DNA from: Holophagales bacterium
Lineage (GTDB): Bacteria; Acidobacteriota; Thermoanaerobaculia; UBA5066
NCBI GenBank assembly: GCA_016719485.1
Contig: JADJZB010000009.1
Span: 124,001 to 188,000 of the forward strand
Direction: 5' to 3'
DNA: 64,000 nt
The notes beneath the pieces are model-generated. The model was not told the origin of the DNA and ran no database searches. It saw only the letters and a program-made list of their open reading frames with translations. Positions 26,666 through 35,842 of this stretch are shown here, piece by piece; within the stretch, counting starts at the first letter, position 1, and each line of letters begins with the position of its first letter. The position numbers and the translations under genes were made by a program.

Positions 26666-28225
26666 TCAGTTCGGACGCCGGGGGAGCGATGGCGTCGAGT
26701 CGCGAATCTCGGGGGCTACGGTGATCTGGCGCAGCGCACCCGGCGAGAGGTTGACGAACTCGGGGAGGTTTGCGGCGCGGTCGAGATCGACCCAACCTTC
26801 GAGCTGAACGGGAATCGTGTCCTGACCCATAGCATCGATATGAGTAAGCCAGAGCTGTGTGAGCGGACCTGTCGCCTTTGAGGCATAGACGAGCCACCGA
26901 CCGTTTGGCGAGAAGCTGTGCCAGGAGTTCATACGGCCCGGAGCGTTGCAGGTCAGGCGTCGGGCCACTCCCCCTTCCGACGGCACGATGAATAGAGTGC
27001 TGTCGGGTCGATTGAGCATCATGCTGGTTGCTTGGCAGAAGACGATCCAGCGACCGTCGGGGGAGTACCGGGCGAAGAAGTTACTTCGGCCGTTGTCGGC
27101 CGCTCCAAGAACCCGCTCCGGGACGCCTCCTTTACCGCCGTTGAAGGGTATCCGGAAGAGGTCGAAGCAGATCTTCCGCTTGCCGTCTATGAAACCGGGA
27201 GCGATAGCGGATATGACGTCCGGCTCGATGACGCTGCCGTGTCGTGGAATTTCGGGAGCGCGGGCACGGGCGAAGAGGAGCCATCGGCCGTCAGGGCTGA
27301 AAGCCGGATTCGTCTGCACGAGGTCGGGAGAATCGGCTCCGGAGAGGGCCTGAAATCGACTGCTGGAGCGCTCGTAGGAGACACGGACCCCTCGCGTGGG
27401 GAAGAACAGCTGGGAGCAGTACGGATCAGACATGAATTTCAGGAAGATCGTCTCCTTGACCGTACTGACCACATGGCGACCGTCGGGAGAGATGGTCGAA
27501 AGGAACCCAAAGGTGCTCTCCCCGTCTCCGCGCTGATACTCGCCCCAGCTCATCATCTCGGGGCGGCCGATCTCGACGGTCGGGGCTACCGTGGCGATGG
27601 CGTAGGCCCCTTTGTCCGAGGCGAAATCGATGTCCATCGCGAGGGTCCGGCCGTCGGACGAGAAGGAATGGCAATTCGCGCAGGTCTGCATTCCCGCCAA
27701 GACCGTTCGAGGCGGATCGGCCGAGGAGACGTCGCCGAGCCTCCAGCGGATCAGCGGCTTGTGGTCCATTGCGAAGGCCACAGGAAGCGGGACCTCTCTA
27801 TAGAAGATCGGGGCGCCCACGGGGTCGGGCGAGGTCTGGAAGGAGATCGACGCGCCTGGCTCTAAGGCTTCCCCTCTCTCGGATTCGATCCTTTGAACGA
27901 GAAGGCGCGCGGTTCGACCCACCGAGCGCGCCTTGATTCGCTGCCAGGCTTCCGCCTCCGGCCGCCACTCCCTTTTCTCGCAAACGTAGGTGACACCTTG
28001 AGCCTCACCCTGAATCTCGATGGTGACGCGCCAGTACGAAGCGCCTCGAGTGTCCTCCCAACGAAATGTCGGCGGCGCGAGATCTCGGGGGAAGACTGCT
28101 CCCTCCCGGGGAGCTGTGATGGCGATGGAAGGAGGAGGACGACTGCCATCGATGGTTGGCGAGGGCGCGGTCGCGAGCACAGCTGTCGCCAGGAGCACCG
28201 GCGCCGACCTTCGTCGTGATGTCAT
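26666..28225 (-). CDS. Exported PD40/TolB-type propeller protein with one heme c motif
   Basis: 519 residues from ATG 28225 (GGCGAGGAGACTCT before it). Export signal MTSRRRSAPVLLATAVLATAPSP, then an Ig-like N-terminal domain to about residue 150. A CxxCH heme-attachment motif (MQTCANCHSF) follows at about 180, then at least four PD40 beta-propeller blades (STISPDGRHVVS, PAFSPDGRWLLF, ARYSPDGRWIVF, HSFSPNGRWLVY). PD40 blades are known from TolB and prolyl peptidases; CxxCH suggests covalent heme and periplasmic redox or sensing. It lies upstream of the FlgD-Ig gene (129-nt gap) and divergent from the lipoprotein gene. No catalytic residues recognised. Confidence 0.75.
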   Translation of the reverse strand: MTSRRRSAPVLLATAVLATAPSPTIDGSRPPPSIAITAPREGAVFPRDLAPPTFRWEDTRGASYWRVTIEIQGEAQGVTYVCEKREWRPEAEAWQRIKARSVGRTARLLVQRIESERGEALEPGASISFQTSPDPVGAPIFYREVPLPVAFAMDHKPLIRWRLGDVSSADPPRTVLAGMQTCANCHSFSSDGRTLAMDIDFASDKGAYAIATVAPTVEIGRPEMMSWGEYQRGDGESTFGFLSTISPDGRHVVSTVKETIFLKFMSDPYCSQLFFPTRGVRVSYERSSSRFQALSGADSPDLVQTNPAFSPDGRWLLFARARAPEIPRHGSVIEPDVISAIAPGFIDGKRKICFDLFRIPFNGGKGGVPERVLGAADNGRSNFFARYSPDGRWIVFCQATSMMLNRPDSTLFIVPSEGGVARRLTCNAPGRMNSWHSFSPNGRWLVYASKATGPLTQLWLTHIDAMGQDTIPVQLEGWVDLDRAANLPEFVNLSPGALRQITVAPEIRDSTPSLPRRPN

Positions 28226-28408
28226 AGAGTCTCCTCGCCTTCGTAGAATCCGGAGATACGTGAATAGGGCCTGGATCTCAAACGGAGTCGCGCTAACACA
28301 TGGTTCCCGCAACCAGGGCCAGATGGAGTCGAATTGAACGCTGATTCCACACCTCGTCCCGTGTTTCAAGCGTGGTCCACGAGTTCGCGCCGATGGGTGC
28401 TGCCCGCC

Positions 28409-29492
28409 ATGAGAGGAATTGCGGTCCCTCTTCCCGCCCTTCTGCTCGCGGCGTGCACCCTCGCGGCACCGCCGGCGTCGAGTCGCGGCTCGGAAACGGA
28501 CGAAGAGCCTCACCTTCACGAGAGCGCGGGTCCGGTGCCTTCCGGCGACACGCTGGCCGACGTCAGAATCACGCTGAGCGGCCGAGAGCTGGATGCTGGG
28601 GCGGGGGAATCGGTTGTCCTGACCTCGATCTTGCCGCTTCGGGTTCGAGAGACCCTGGTACTGAAGGACGCCGCAAGCGCGATTGCCAGGACGCTGGTCG
28701 ACGGCTCAGAGGGCGCCCGGAATCTACCGGGACGCCTGGGATGGAACGGCTGCCGACGGGACACGGCTTCGGGACGGCCTCTATCGCTGGGTCGCCACTG
28801 TGGCGGACGGAGCGCACGAGCGGACGATCGATTGGACTGCCGAAAAGGACGGCGACGCCGAGGTCAAGTCGCATCCGGAGTACGCCAAGTGGGATCCGTT
28901 CGAGAGCGCGCCCCTGAAGTTCAGTCACAGGTTCGACAGACCGGGAGAGATCGTGTTGGTCTTTTCGAGGGAGACCTACTACGTCCACCTCTCGTGCGAG
29001 GCGCCGAGGTTCTTCTGCAGGTTTCTCGATGGTTTCCACCCCGCAGGGGAGTTCACGTACGAGTGGGCCGGGGTGGATGACGAGGGCAACTATCGGGATG
29101 ACATCCGCGGGATCTTCGTGATCTCTCATCACGAGGAGCTCTCGAAGAACGGCGTTGTGGTTCACGGCGGACGGCCAGTCGTGACGAATGTCCGGGTGAA
29201 GCCGCCCCTCTACCGGCCTGGTCTGAGTTCTCAGGAGGTGAGCTTCGCGGTCAGTACCTATCGTGGTGAACATGTCTCTGCGGTGGTGACGTCGATGAAC
29301 CTGGAGTCACGCTCGATTCTCAGGACTATCCGGGTAGGCGAGGTTGCGCCCGGTTCAGTGACAGTGCGTTGGGACGGCCGAGGAGAGAACGGCTCACTTG
29401 TGGCGCCGGGCCGCTACTTGATCGCGGTCGTGGTGACGGACTCGCTTGGCCAGAGTTCGCGGGGGGAGACCCTCGCGAGGGTCGACTACTGA
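28409..29492 (+). CDS. FlgD-Ig lipoprotein related to the beta-helix protein's C-terminus (frameshift)
   Basis: About 360 residues after joining two frames. Signal peptide with lipobox (LPALLLAAC). The frame shifts near 28712 in a G run; the first part ends TLVDGSE and the second goes on APGIYRDAWDGTAADG. FlgD-like units appear as WDGTAADGTRLRDGLYRW and RWDGRGENGSLVAPGRYL. The last 200 residues align by eye with the end of the beta-helix protein (KNGVVVHGGRPVVTN against KNGVVVYGSPIAISN; same RPG and SLxPLRTI/SRSILRTI positions). It is transcribed away from the Rhs operon. Function unknown; membrane-anchored surface partner is plausible. Its 3' end overlaps the RidA-like gene. Confidence 0.7.
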
Positions 29493-30131
29493 GGCAGGGG
29501 GAAGGGGCCTCCCTGGAGGCGGCGTGGCCGGCCTCGTCTCTGGTGAGCCTGAAAGCATCGCGTGGGCTTCGATCTCGACGAGGAGATCGCTTCGGCACAA
29601 GCCCACCTGGATCCCGGTTGAGGCCGGAAGCGGGTTCAGATTCAGCGCCTCGAAGAACTCCGTTCGGATTTCGTTGAAGGCCGAATAGTCCCTCTCGATG
29701 TCGCGTAGGTAGCACGTACACCTCACGACGTCGTGCCACGTGGCCTGCCCGGCCTCGAGGAGCCGTGTCAGGTTTCTGTAGGCGCGCCAGCACTGTGCTC
29801 GGAAGTCACCCGGATGGAGCGTGAGGCCGAGCGGGCCGATGCTCGCGGTCCCGCTGAGGAACAGATGGGTGACTGGCCCGATGACGTCAACTCTCACTCC
29901 ACGGGAGAAGGAGACTGGTTGCGGGTAGTTGGGTGCCTCGTTCAGGACATCGAGGGCGTGAACGGCGCTCTTCTGAATGTGGCGTCGGCAGGGCAGTCTC
30001 GCATCGCGTAGAGCGCCTGGCGGTGCAGGTGCGTCCGGTGGGAGGCCGAGAAAGCGGCGCTCTTCCTGCTCGGCAACGGTGTACGCCCGACACTGCCGAA
30101 CCAGCGTCGCGGGGATTTCGTCGGGGACCAT
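29394..30131 (-). CDS. RidA/YjgF/UK114-family protein
   Basis: 245 residues, ATG 30131 with GGGCGGAGG before it. The RidA domain covers about residues 80-195: VTHLFLSGTASIGPLG, HPGDFRAQCWRAYRNL, ATWHDVVRCTCYLRD, LPASTGIQVGLCRSDLLVEIEAHA. RidA enzymes hydrolyse reactive imines; many longer members have other, unknown roles. The 75-residue N-terminus has no match I know. The tail after AHAML is Pro/Arg-rich and overlaps the convergent lipoprotein gene by 99 bp, so the true stop may be earlier if a base is wrong. Confidence 0.75.
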   Translation of the reverse strand: MVPDEIPATLVRQCRAYTVAEQEERRFLGLPPDAPAPPGALRDARLPCRRHIQKSAVHALDVLNEAPNYPQPVSFSRGVRVDVIGPVTHLFLSGTASIGPLGLTLHPGDFRAQCWRAYRNLTRLLEAGQATWHDVVRCTCYLRDIERDYSAFNEIRTEFFEALNLNPLPASTGIQVGLCRSDLLVEIEAHAMLSGSPETRPATPPPGRPLPPASVVDPREGLPPRTLAKRVRHHDRDQVAARRHK

Positions 30132-30760
30132 CTGTCGATCCTCCGCCCTTCTCGAGAATTCAGATGATTGCCGATGTCAGGAACGTGTAAACACTGAGGC
30201 TCGCCACCTCTGAGCTGTGAGGTGTCGATACCGGGATTCCGGGCTGCAAATCCCCGCGCTCCTCCCCGGTTGGCCGACAGGAGCTCGGTCAGTCGGTCCA
30301 ACGACGACATCAGGCAGGGAGCGTGTAAGTCTCTACCAAAGAACAGCTTCCGGATCGCCGAAAACCCGGGAACCCGCACTCCGTGCCCTTCGGTGTCCGA
30401 AACCGAGAGGACCTATTGCGTCTCGACGCGGGCCCGAAGCGGCGCATCTCAAATCCCGGAGGCAGGACCCACACTTCTAAGCTCCGCAAGGAGGGCAGAA
30501 GTACAACAGGCGAAGCGAAGAAGTTCTCGAGATGTCCCGATGAGATGGGATCGCTCGAGCCCGGCTGGCGGGTCGCGTGCTCAGCGAGAGAGCGGGCGGG
30601 GCGGAAGAGCTCTCGGCAGCCTCCGGAAAGACCTCCCCGCCCATTTCGTCCTCGTGGGAAGGGACGACCCGTAGTTCAACGCCGGGGTCCGCTCGCACTC
30701 AGCGGAATTGCTGAAGGAGACGGCGCCCTGGACCATGGTGCGGCCCTGCCCCGGGTCACG
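30132..30760. other. Intergenic stretch without recognised gene
   Basis: About 630 bp of lower coding quality than its surroundings. Frames exist on both strands but give no family pattern, and no RNA gene or strong stem was seen. It leads into the TPR remnant, so it may be decayed coding sequence. Confidence 0.5.
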
Positions 30761-30964
30761 GATGCCGGAAAGCGCAACGTCCTCTTCAACCTCGCCTGCG
30801 CCAACGCGCTCGCGGGCAGGACGTCCGAGGCCCTCGATCGCCTGGAGAAGGCCGTCGCCGAGGGCTTCGGGCCGCGCGAGGCGATCGAGGGGGACGACGA
30901 CCTGGCGAGCCTGCGCGGCGAGGCGCGCTACGCGGAGATCGTCGCGAAGGCGAAGCCCGGGGCT
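30761..30964 (+). pseudogene. Remnant of a TPR protein C-terminus
   Basis: About 68 residues reading KRNVLFNLACANALAG, ALDRLEKAVAEGFG, DDDLASLRGEARYAEIV. This is the typical last repeat of tetratricopeptide proteins (the end-of-group unit). The sequence upstream in the same frame is not TPR-like, so the rest of the gene is missing. It ends just before the stop of the convergent dehydrogenase gene. Confidence 0.55.
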
Positions 30965-30995
30965 GACGACCTGGCCGGGGCGACGGGCGAACGCC

Positions 30996-31887
30996 CTACG
31001 CCCCGCGCAGCTCCTCGAAGAACCGCGTGACGAGCGCGACGGCGACGTGCCGCCGGTAGGCGGCCGTGGAGCGGATGTCGTCGATCGGCGCGACGTCGCC
31101 GAGAACGGCGTCCCGAACTTCGGCGTCGGTGATTTCCGCGAGCGCGCGCGAGAGGCCGAGGGCACGCGTCGCCGGGCAGGAACGCGACGGTCGGAGCGAC
31201 CGAGGCCATCGCGAGGCCGAGGCGCTTCGCCCGTCCGTTCTCCACGACCGCGACGCCCGCGAGGGCGACCTTCGAGATCGCCTGCGCCTGGCGGGTTCCG
31301 ACCTTGCGCCATACGAAAGGGGCGCCGGCCGGAGGCAGAGCGATCTCGACCGCCTCGATCAGCTCGTCGGGGGCGAGGACGCTCCTGCGGTAGCCGGTGT
31401 AGAAGCTCGCGAGCGGAACGCGCCGCGCGCCGCGGATGCTCCTGAGGAGGAGCGTCGCGTCGAGGGCCGCGAGGGCGCAGACGCCGTCGGCGGCGGGGGA
31501 GCCGGAGGCGAGGTTCCCCGCGAGGGTGCCCCGGGCCTGGATCTGGAGGGCGCCGACGTCGCGGGCCATCGCCGCGAGAAGCGGACAGCGCGCGGCGACG
31601 CGGGCGTCCTTGCGCAGCTCGAGGTAGGTGACGGCGCCGCCGACCCGGAGCGTGTCGCCGTCGAGGGAGACTCTGCGCAGCCCCTCGAGCCGGGAGACGT
31701 CGACGACGAGCGGGAGCGTCCCTTCCGTTTCCGGCGGGGCGACGTGCCGCTCGACGAACCAGTCGGTGCCGCCGGCGAGAAGGACGGTCTTCTCGTTCCG
31801 CGCGGCACGCTCGGCGAGGAGGCCGAGCGCCGCTGGAAGGTCGCGGGGTGCGGTGAAGGGGTGAAGGGCGAGGCCGGCGACGCTCAC
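30996..31887 (-). CDS. Xanthine dehydrogenase-family FAD-binding subunit (one frameshift)
   Basis: About 297 residues. Transfers electrons from the Fe-S subunit to FAD in molybdenum hydroxylases. FAD-binding motifs: LLAGGTDWFVERH near residue 36 and ARGTLAGNLASGSPAADG near 118. The CO dehydrogenase flavoprotein C-terminal domain starts LGLAMASVAPTVAFLP; the frame shifts there (about 31165). The other frame gives the expected end (LGLSRALAEITDAEVRDAVL ... FFEELRGA) stopping at 30996, so one base is probably wrong. GTG 31887 overlaps the stop of the 2Fe-2S gene (GTGA). Confidence 0.85.
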
Positions 31888-32354
31888 GGGCGCACCTCGC
31901 GGCGCTTCGCGGCTTCGGTGACCGCGTTGACGATCCGCTGGTAGCCGGTGCAGCGGCAGACGTTGCCGGCGATCGCCTCGCGGATCTCCCCGTCGGTCGG
32001 CGCGGGCTTCTCGCGCAGGAGCGCCTCGGCCGAGAGGAGCATCCCGGGCGTGCAGATGCCGCACTGGGCGCCCCCTTCGGTCACCATCGCCTCCTGCAGC
32101 GGCGTCAGGTGCTGCGCGTCGCCGAGCCCTTCCACCGTCGTCACCTCGCGGCCGGCGCACTGGCCGAGGGCGACGAGGCAGGAGTTCACCGGGACGCCGT
32201 CGAGGAGGATCGTGCAGGCGCCGCACTCGCCCTCGCCGCACCCTTCCTTCGTCCCGGTCAGGCCGAGCCGTTCGCGCAGGACGTCGAGGAGGCGCGCGGC
32301 GGGAGGCGCCTCGAGCGTGAGGAGGGAGCCGTTGACCGTGAGCGTGACGCTCAT
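31884..32354 (-). CDS. 2Fe-2S subunit of a xanthine dehydrogenase-family enzyme
   Basis: 156 residues. N-terminal ferredoxin-type cluster site CGEGECGACTILLDG plus NSC; the C-terminal helical domain carries the second cluster (CGICTPGML and NVCRCTGYQ). This is the classic small subunit of molybdenum hydroxylases. ATG 32354 overlaps the stop of the large-subunit gene (ATGA) and its own stop overlaps the FAD-subunit start, so the three subunits are produced together. Confidence 0.95.
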   Translation of the reverse strand: MSVTLTVNGSLLTLEAPPAARLLDVLRERLGLTGTKEGCGEGECGACTILLDGVPVNSCLVALGQCAGREVTTVEGLGDAQHLTPLQEAMVTEGGAQCGICTPGMLLSAEALLREKPAPTDGEIREAIAGNVCRCTGYQRIVNAVTEAAKRREVRP

Positions 32355-34557
32355 CGCGCGTCTCCCTTCAGCGAGGCTTCGAAGAGGTCTTCGGGAAGGA
32401 GCGGAACGCGGTCGAGGACGAGGCCGGTGGCGTGCTCGATCGCCGCCGCGACGGCGGGGGCGCCGCCGTCCATCGGAAGCTCGCCCACGCCCTTCGCGCC
32501 GCCGGGCCCGCGGGAATAGGGAGCCTCGACGAGGATCGTCGTGAACGGGGGCGCGTCGAGGCTCGTCGGGACGATGTAGTTCGTCATCCTCGGGTTCAGG
32601 ATCTTCCCGTCGCGCGTCACGAGCTTCTCCGTCAGCGCCCAGCCGATCGCCTGGAGCGTTCCGCCCTCCACCTGACCGGCGCAGAGGATCGGGTTCATCA
32701 CGCGGCCGACGTCGACCGCGGCCCAGAAGCCGGTCACCTTCGTCTCGAACGTGTCGAGGTCGACCTCCACCTCCGCGACGTCGCAGGCCCATCCGTAGGC
32801 CGGGTAGGCGTCGCCCGAGTAGGTCGCGTCGTCCCAGACGACACCGGGTGGCGGCTCGTACTGCACGAGGGCCGTCGCGCGCCCGGGGTCGGCGGCGAGC
32901 CGGTCCCAGGCGGCCTCGCGGGAAACGCCCGTGGCCGTCGCCTCCTCGCCGACGCGCACACGGAGCTCCCCTGCCGCCTTCTCGACGATGGAGCCGACGA
33001 CCATCACGGTGCGCGAGGCGACGGTCGGGCCCGAATCGGGGACGTGCTTCGTCGACGGGACGGCGAAATCGACGGCGTCCGTCGCGATGCCGAGGGCGTC
33101 GGCGGCGATCTGCCGGAAGACGGTCTCGGTCCCCTGGCCGATGTCGGTCGAGGCGGTCCTCACGCGGGCCCTCCCGCCGGGAAGGAGGTCGACCGCGATC
33201 TTCCCCTTCAGGTACTTCTCCCCCGAGCCGGTGAAGCCGGCGCCGTGGAGGAAGACGGCGGCGCCGATGCCGCGGGCGACGCGCCCGGTCACGACCGGCC
33301 CGCGCGCGCGCGCTTCTCGGCGAACCCGCTCGCGGCCATCGCCTTCTCGACGCACTCCTGGACGCCGACGGACTCTTTCAGCGTCTGCCCCGTCGCGGTC
33401 GTGTCGCCGAGGCGGAGGAGGTTCCTGCGCCGCAGCTCCATCGGGTCGATCCCGAGCGTCCGCGCGATACGGTCCATGTGCCGCTCGATCGCCCAGACGG
33501 TCTGCGGGGCGCCGAAGCCGCGGAAGGCGCCGTTCGGCGGCGTGTTCGTGGCGACGGCGAGCGCCTCGACGGTCACGTCCTCCCAGCGGTAGGCGCCGCA
33601 GGCGTGGAGGGCGCCGCGCGAGAGGACCACCGACGTGAGCGTCGCGTACGCGCCGCCGTCGAAGAGGATGCGGATCGAGACGGCGCGGAGCGTCCCGTCC
33701 CGGTCGCAGCCGCTCGCGATCTCGACGTGCGAGGGGTGCCGCTTCGTGGAGGCCTCGACGTCCTCCTGGCGGCCGTAGACGAGCTTCACGGGACGGCCCG
33801 ACTTCTTCGCGAGGAGGAGGGCGTGGAGGGCGACGAGCGTCGGGTATTCCTCCTTGCCGCCGAAGCCGCCGCCGGTGACGGCCTGGGTCACGTCGACGCC
33901 GTCGTCGGGGAGGCCGAAGACCCCCTTGATTCCCTTCTGGACGTAGAACGGGCACTGGAGCGACCCCTCGACGTGCGCGCCCTCGGCGTCCCAGAACGCG
34001 ATCATTCCGTTCGGCTCGATGTAGACGTGCTCCTGCCAGCCCGTCTCGTAGACGCCCCGGACGACGACCTCGCACCCGTCGACGGCGTCTCCGCCGCGCC
34101 CCTTCGTGATCCGGTAGCGCTTGAAGACGTTGTCGGGCGGGCGGATCACCTCCCGCGCCGCGAGGGCCTCGTCGATCGTCAGGACCGGCGGGAGCGGCTC
34201 GACGCGGAGCGCGACGTGCTTCAGCGCCTTCTCGAGGCGCAGCCGGTCCTCGCAGGCCAGGAGTGCCACCGGTTCGTAGGCGTGCCGGATCTCGTCTTCT
34301 GCCAGGACCGGCTGGTCGGTCTCGATGAGCGGTACGGCGTTCACCGGGACGTCGGCGGCGGTGACGACGGTGATCCCGGTCCAGTCGAAGGCGGGATCGA
34401 AGTCGATGCCGAGGAGGCGGCCGCGGGCGACGTCGCTGCGGACGGTCGCGCCGTGGAGCATCCCGGGGAGGACGAGGTCGTCGACGTAACGTGCCGACCC
34501 GGCCGCCTTCGCGGGGCCGTCGACGCGGGGAACGGACTTTCCGACAGAGGGCGCCAT
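32351..34557 (-). CDS. Molybdopterin-binding large subunit of a xanthine dehydrogenase-family enzyme (one frameshift)
   Basis: About 735 residues. The N-terminal a/b hammerhead domain starts RVDGPAKAAGSARYVDD. The molybdenum-binding part has TGGGFGGKEEYPT, GAFRGFGAPQ, STDIGQGTETV and the C-terminal EAPYSRGPGGAKGVGELP, with the Glu of GVGE at the usual catalytic place. The family hydroxylates purines, aldehydes or other heterocycles; the substrate cannot be read from sequence. The frame breaks near 33300 inside a (CG)n run, the most error-prone spot, so the gene is probably intact in the cell. First of the three overlapping subunit genes. Confidence 0.88.
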
Positions 34558-34588
34558 CGAGCGAGTCTACCCGCCCGGGGGCTCGCCG

Positions 34589-35491
34589 TCAGGGGCGCGA
34601 AGGGCGGTCCAGGATCTCCCTGAGGGCGGCCTCGAGCGTCCCGAAGCGGAACTTGAAACCGAGGGCCGAGGCTTTCGTGGGAAGGACCCTCTGCCCGTCG
34701 AGGACCAGGGAGGCCATCTCTCCCATCGCGGCGCGGATCGCGAAGGCGGGGGCCGGGGCGAAGGCGGGGCGGTGGAGGACCCGGCCGAGCGTCGAGGCGA
34801 ACTCCTTCATCGTGACCGGAGCGGGGGCCGTGGCGTTGACCGGGCCCTCGAACCGGCGATCCTCGAGCAGCGCGACGAGGAGCGCGACGAGGTCGTCGCG
34901 GTGGATCCACGGCATCCACTGGTTCCCGCTCCCGAGCGGGCCGCCGAGACCGAGGCGGAACGGAAGGAGCATTTTCGAGAGAGCTCCTCCCTCCTCGCCG
35001 AGGACGATCCCGATGCGCAGGAGGACGAGGCGGACCCCCTCGGGAGCGGCCCGTCGCGCCGCCTCTTCCCATGCGACCGTCGTCTCGGCGAGGAATCCGG
35101 TGCCGGGCCCGGTCGCCTCGGACACCTCTTCGTCTCCGCGGTTTCCGTAGAAACCGACGGCCGACGCGTTGACGAGAACGGCCGGACGGCTCTTCGCGGC
35201 CCTGATCGCCGCGCCGACCCGTTCGGCGGCGCTGGCCCGGCTACCGACGATCCGGGCCTTCGCCGGCGCGGTCCATCGCTGGGCGATCGTCTCCCCGGCG
35301 AGGTTGACGACGGCGCCGGCGCCGTCGACGGCCGAGGCCAGCTCGTTCCACGAGACCGCACGGGCTCCCCCTGGAACCGGCGCGTTCGCCGGGTCACGCG
35401 TGACGACGTCCACCGCGTGTCCTTTTTCGAGAAGGGCGGCGACGAGTCCTCTCCCGAGGAAGCCGGTCCCGCCGGTGACGACGACCTTCAT
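34589..35491 (-). CDS. TIGR01777-type NAD(P)-dependent epimerase/SDR protein
   Basis: 300 residues. N-terminal Rossmann motif VVVTGGTGFLGRGLVAAL; VVNLAGETIAQRW; ASAVGFYGNRGDEEVSE; the C-terminal DUF1731-type end (LPTKASALGFKFRFGTLEAALREIL). This matches the YfcH-like epimerase family (about 300 residues); activity of the family is poorly known. It lies 31 bp upstream of the dehydrogenase operon on the same strand and 13 bp after the small gene at 35505, so it may be cotranscribed with both. Confidence 0.9.
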   Translation of the reverse strand: MKVVVTGGTGFLGRGLVAALLEKGHAVDVVTRDPANAPVPGGARAVSWNELASAVDGAGAVVNLAGETIAQRWTAPAKARIVGSRASAAERVGAAIRAAKSRPAVLVNASAVGFYGNRGDEEVSEATGPGTGFLAETTVAWEEAARRAAPEGVRLVLLRIGIVLGEEGGALSKMLLPFRLGLGGPLGSGNQWMPWIHRDDLVALLVALLEDRRFEGPVNATAPAPVTMKEFASTLGRVLHRPAFAPAPAFAIRAAMGEMASLVLDGQRVLPTKASALGFKFRFGTLEAALREILDRPSRP

Positions 35492-35504
35492 CAGGAGGGC
35501 TCCG

Positions 35505-35804
35505 TCACTTCTCCCCGCGGCGGATTTGATCGATCGCCCGGTCCCGGTCGGCCTCGATGCGCGACCGGTCGACGCGGTACTCCTCCTCGGCCTTCTCCCG
35601 CTCGGAGGGTTCGAGGACTTTCCTCAGGGCGTCCCTGAAGAGGATCTCCCTTTCGGCGAGGCGGGCCGTGCCGACCGACCGCGCCTCGGCGATGGCGGCT
35701 TTCTGGCTGTCGGAGAGGGTCTTCTCCTCGATTCCGGCCTCGCGGTCAGCCGCGTGGAGGCGCTCCATGGCGAGGTCGAAGGCGGACTTCGGTACATTCG
35801 ACAT
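35505..35804 (-). CDS. Small conserved-type charged helical protein, function unknown
   Basis: 99 residues, 13 bp upstream of the epimerase gene. It is almost wholly helical and charged (ERLHAADREAGIEEKTLSD, REILFRDALRKVLEPSEREK, RIEADRDRAIDQIRRG) with no signal peptide or membrane segment; coiled coil is likely. It runs divergent from the secreted protein gene at 35843 with 38 bp between. I do not recognise the family. Confidence 0.65.
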   Translation of the reverse strand: MSNVPKSAFDLAMERLHAADREAGIEEKTLSDSQKAAIAEARSVGTARLAEREILFRDALRKVLEPSEREKAEEEYRVDRSRIEADRDRAIDQIRRGEK

Positions 35805-35842
35805 GGTGACATCGTAACGTTCCAGAGGAGCGTAGGGATCTC

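Noticed and set aside
34589..35491. Large plus-strand frames opposite the epimerase and dehydrogenase genes
   Set aside because: Shadows of genes with clear motifs on the minus strand.
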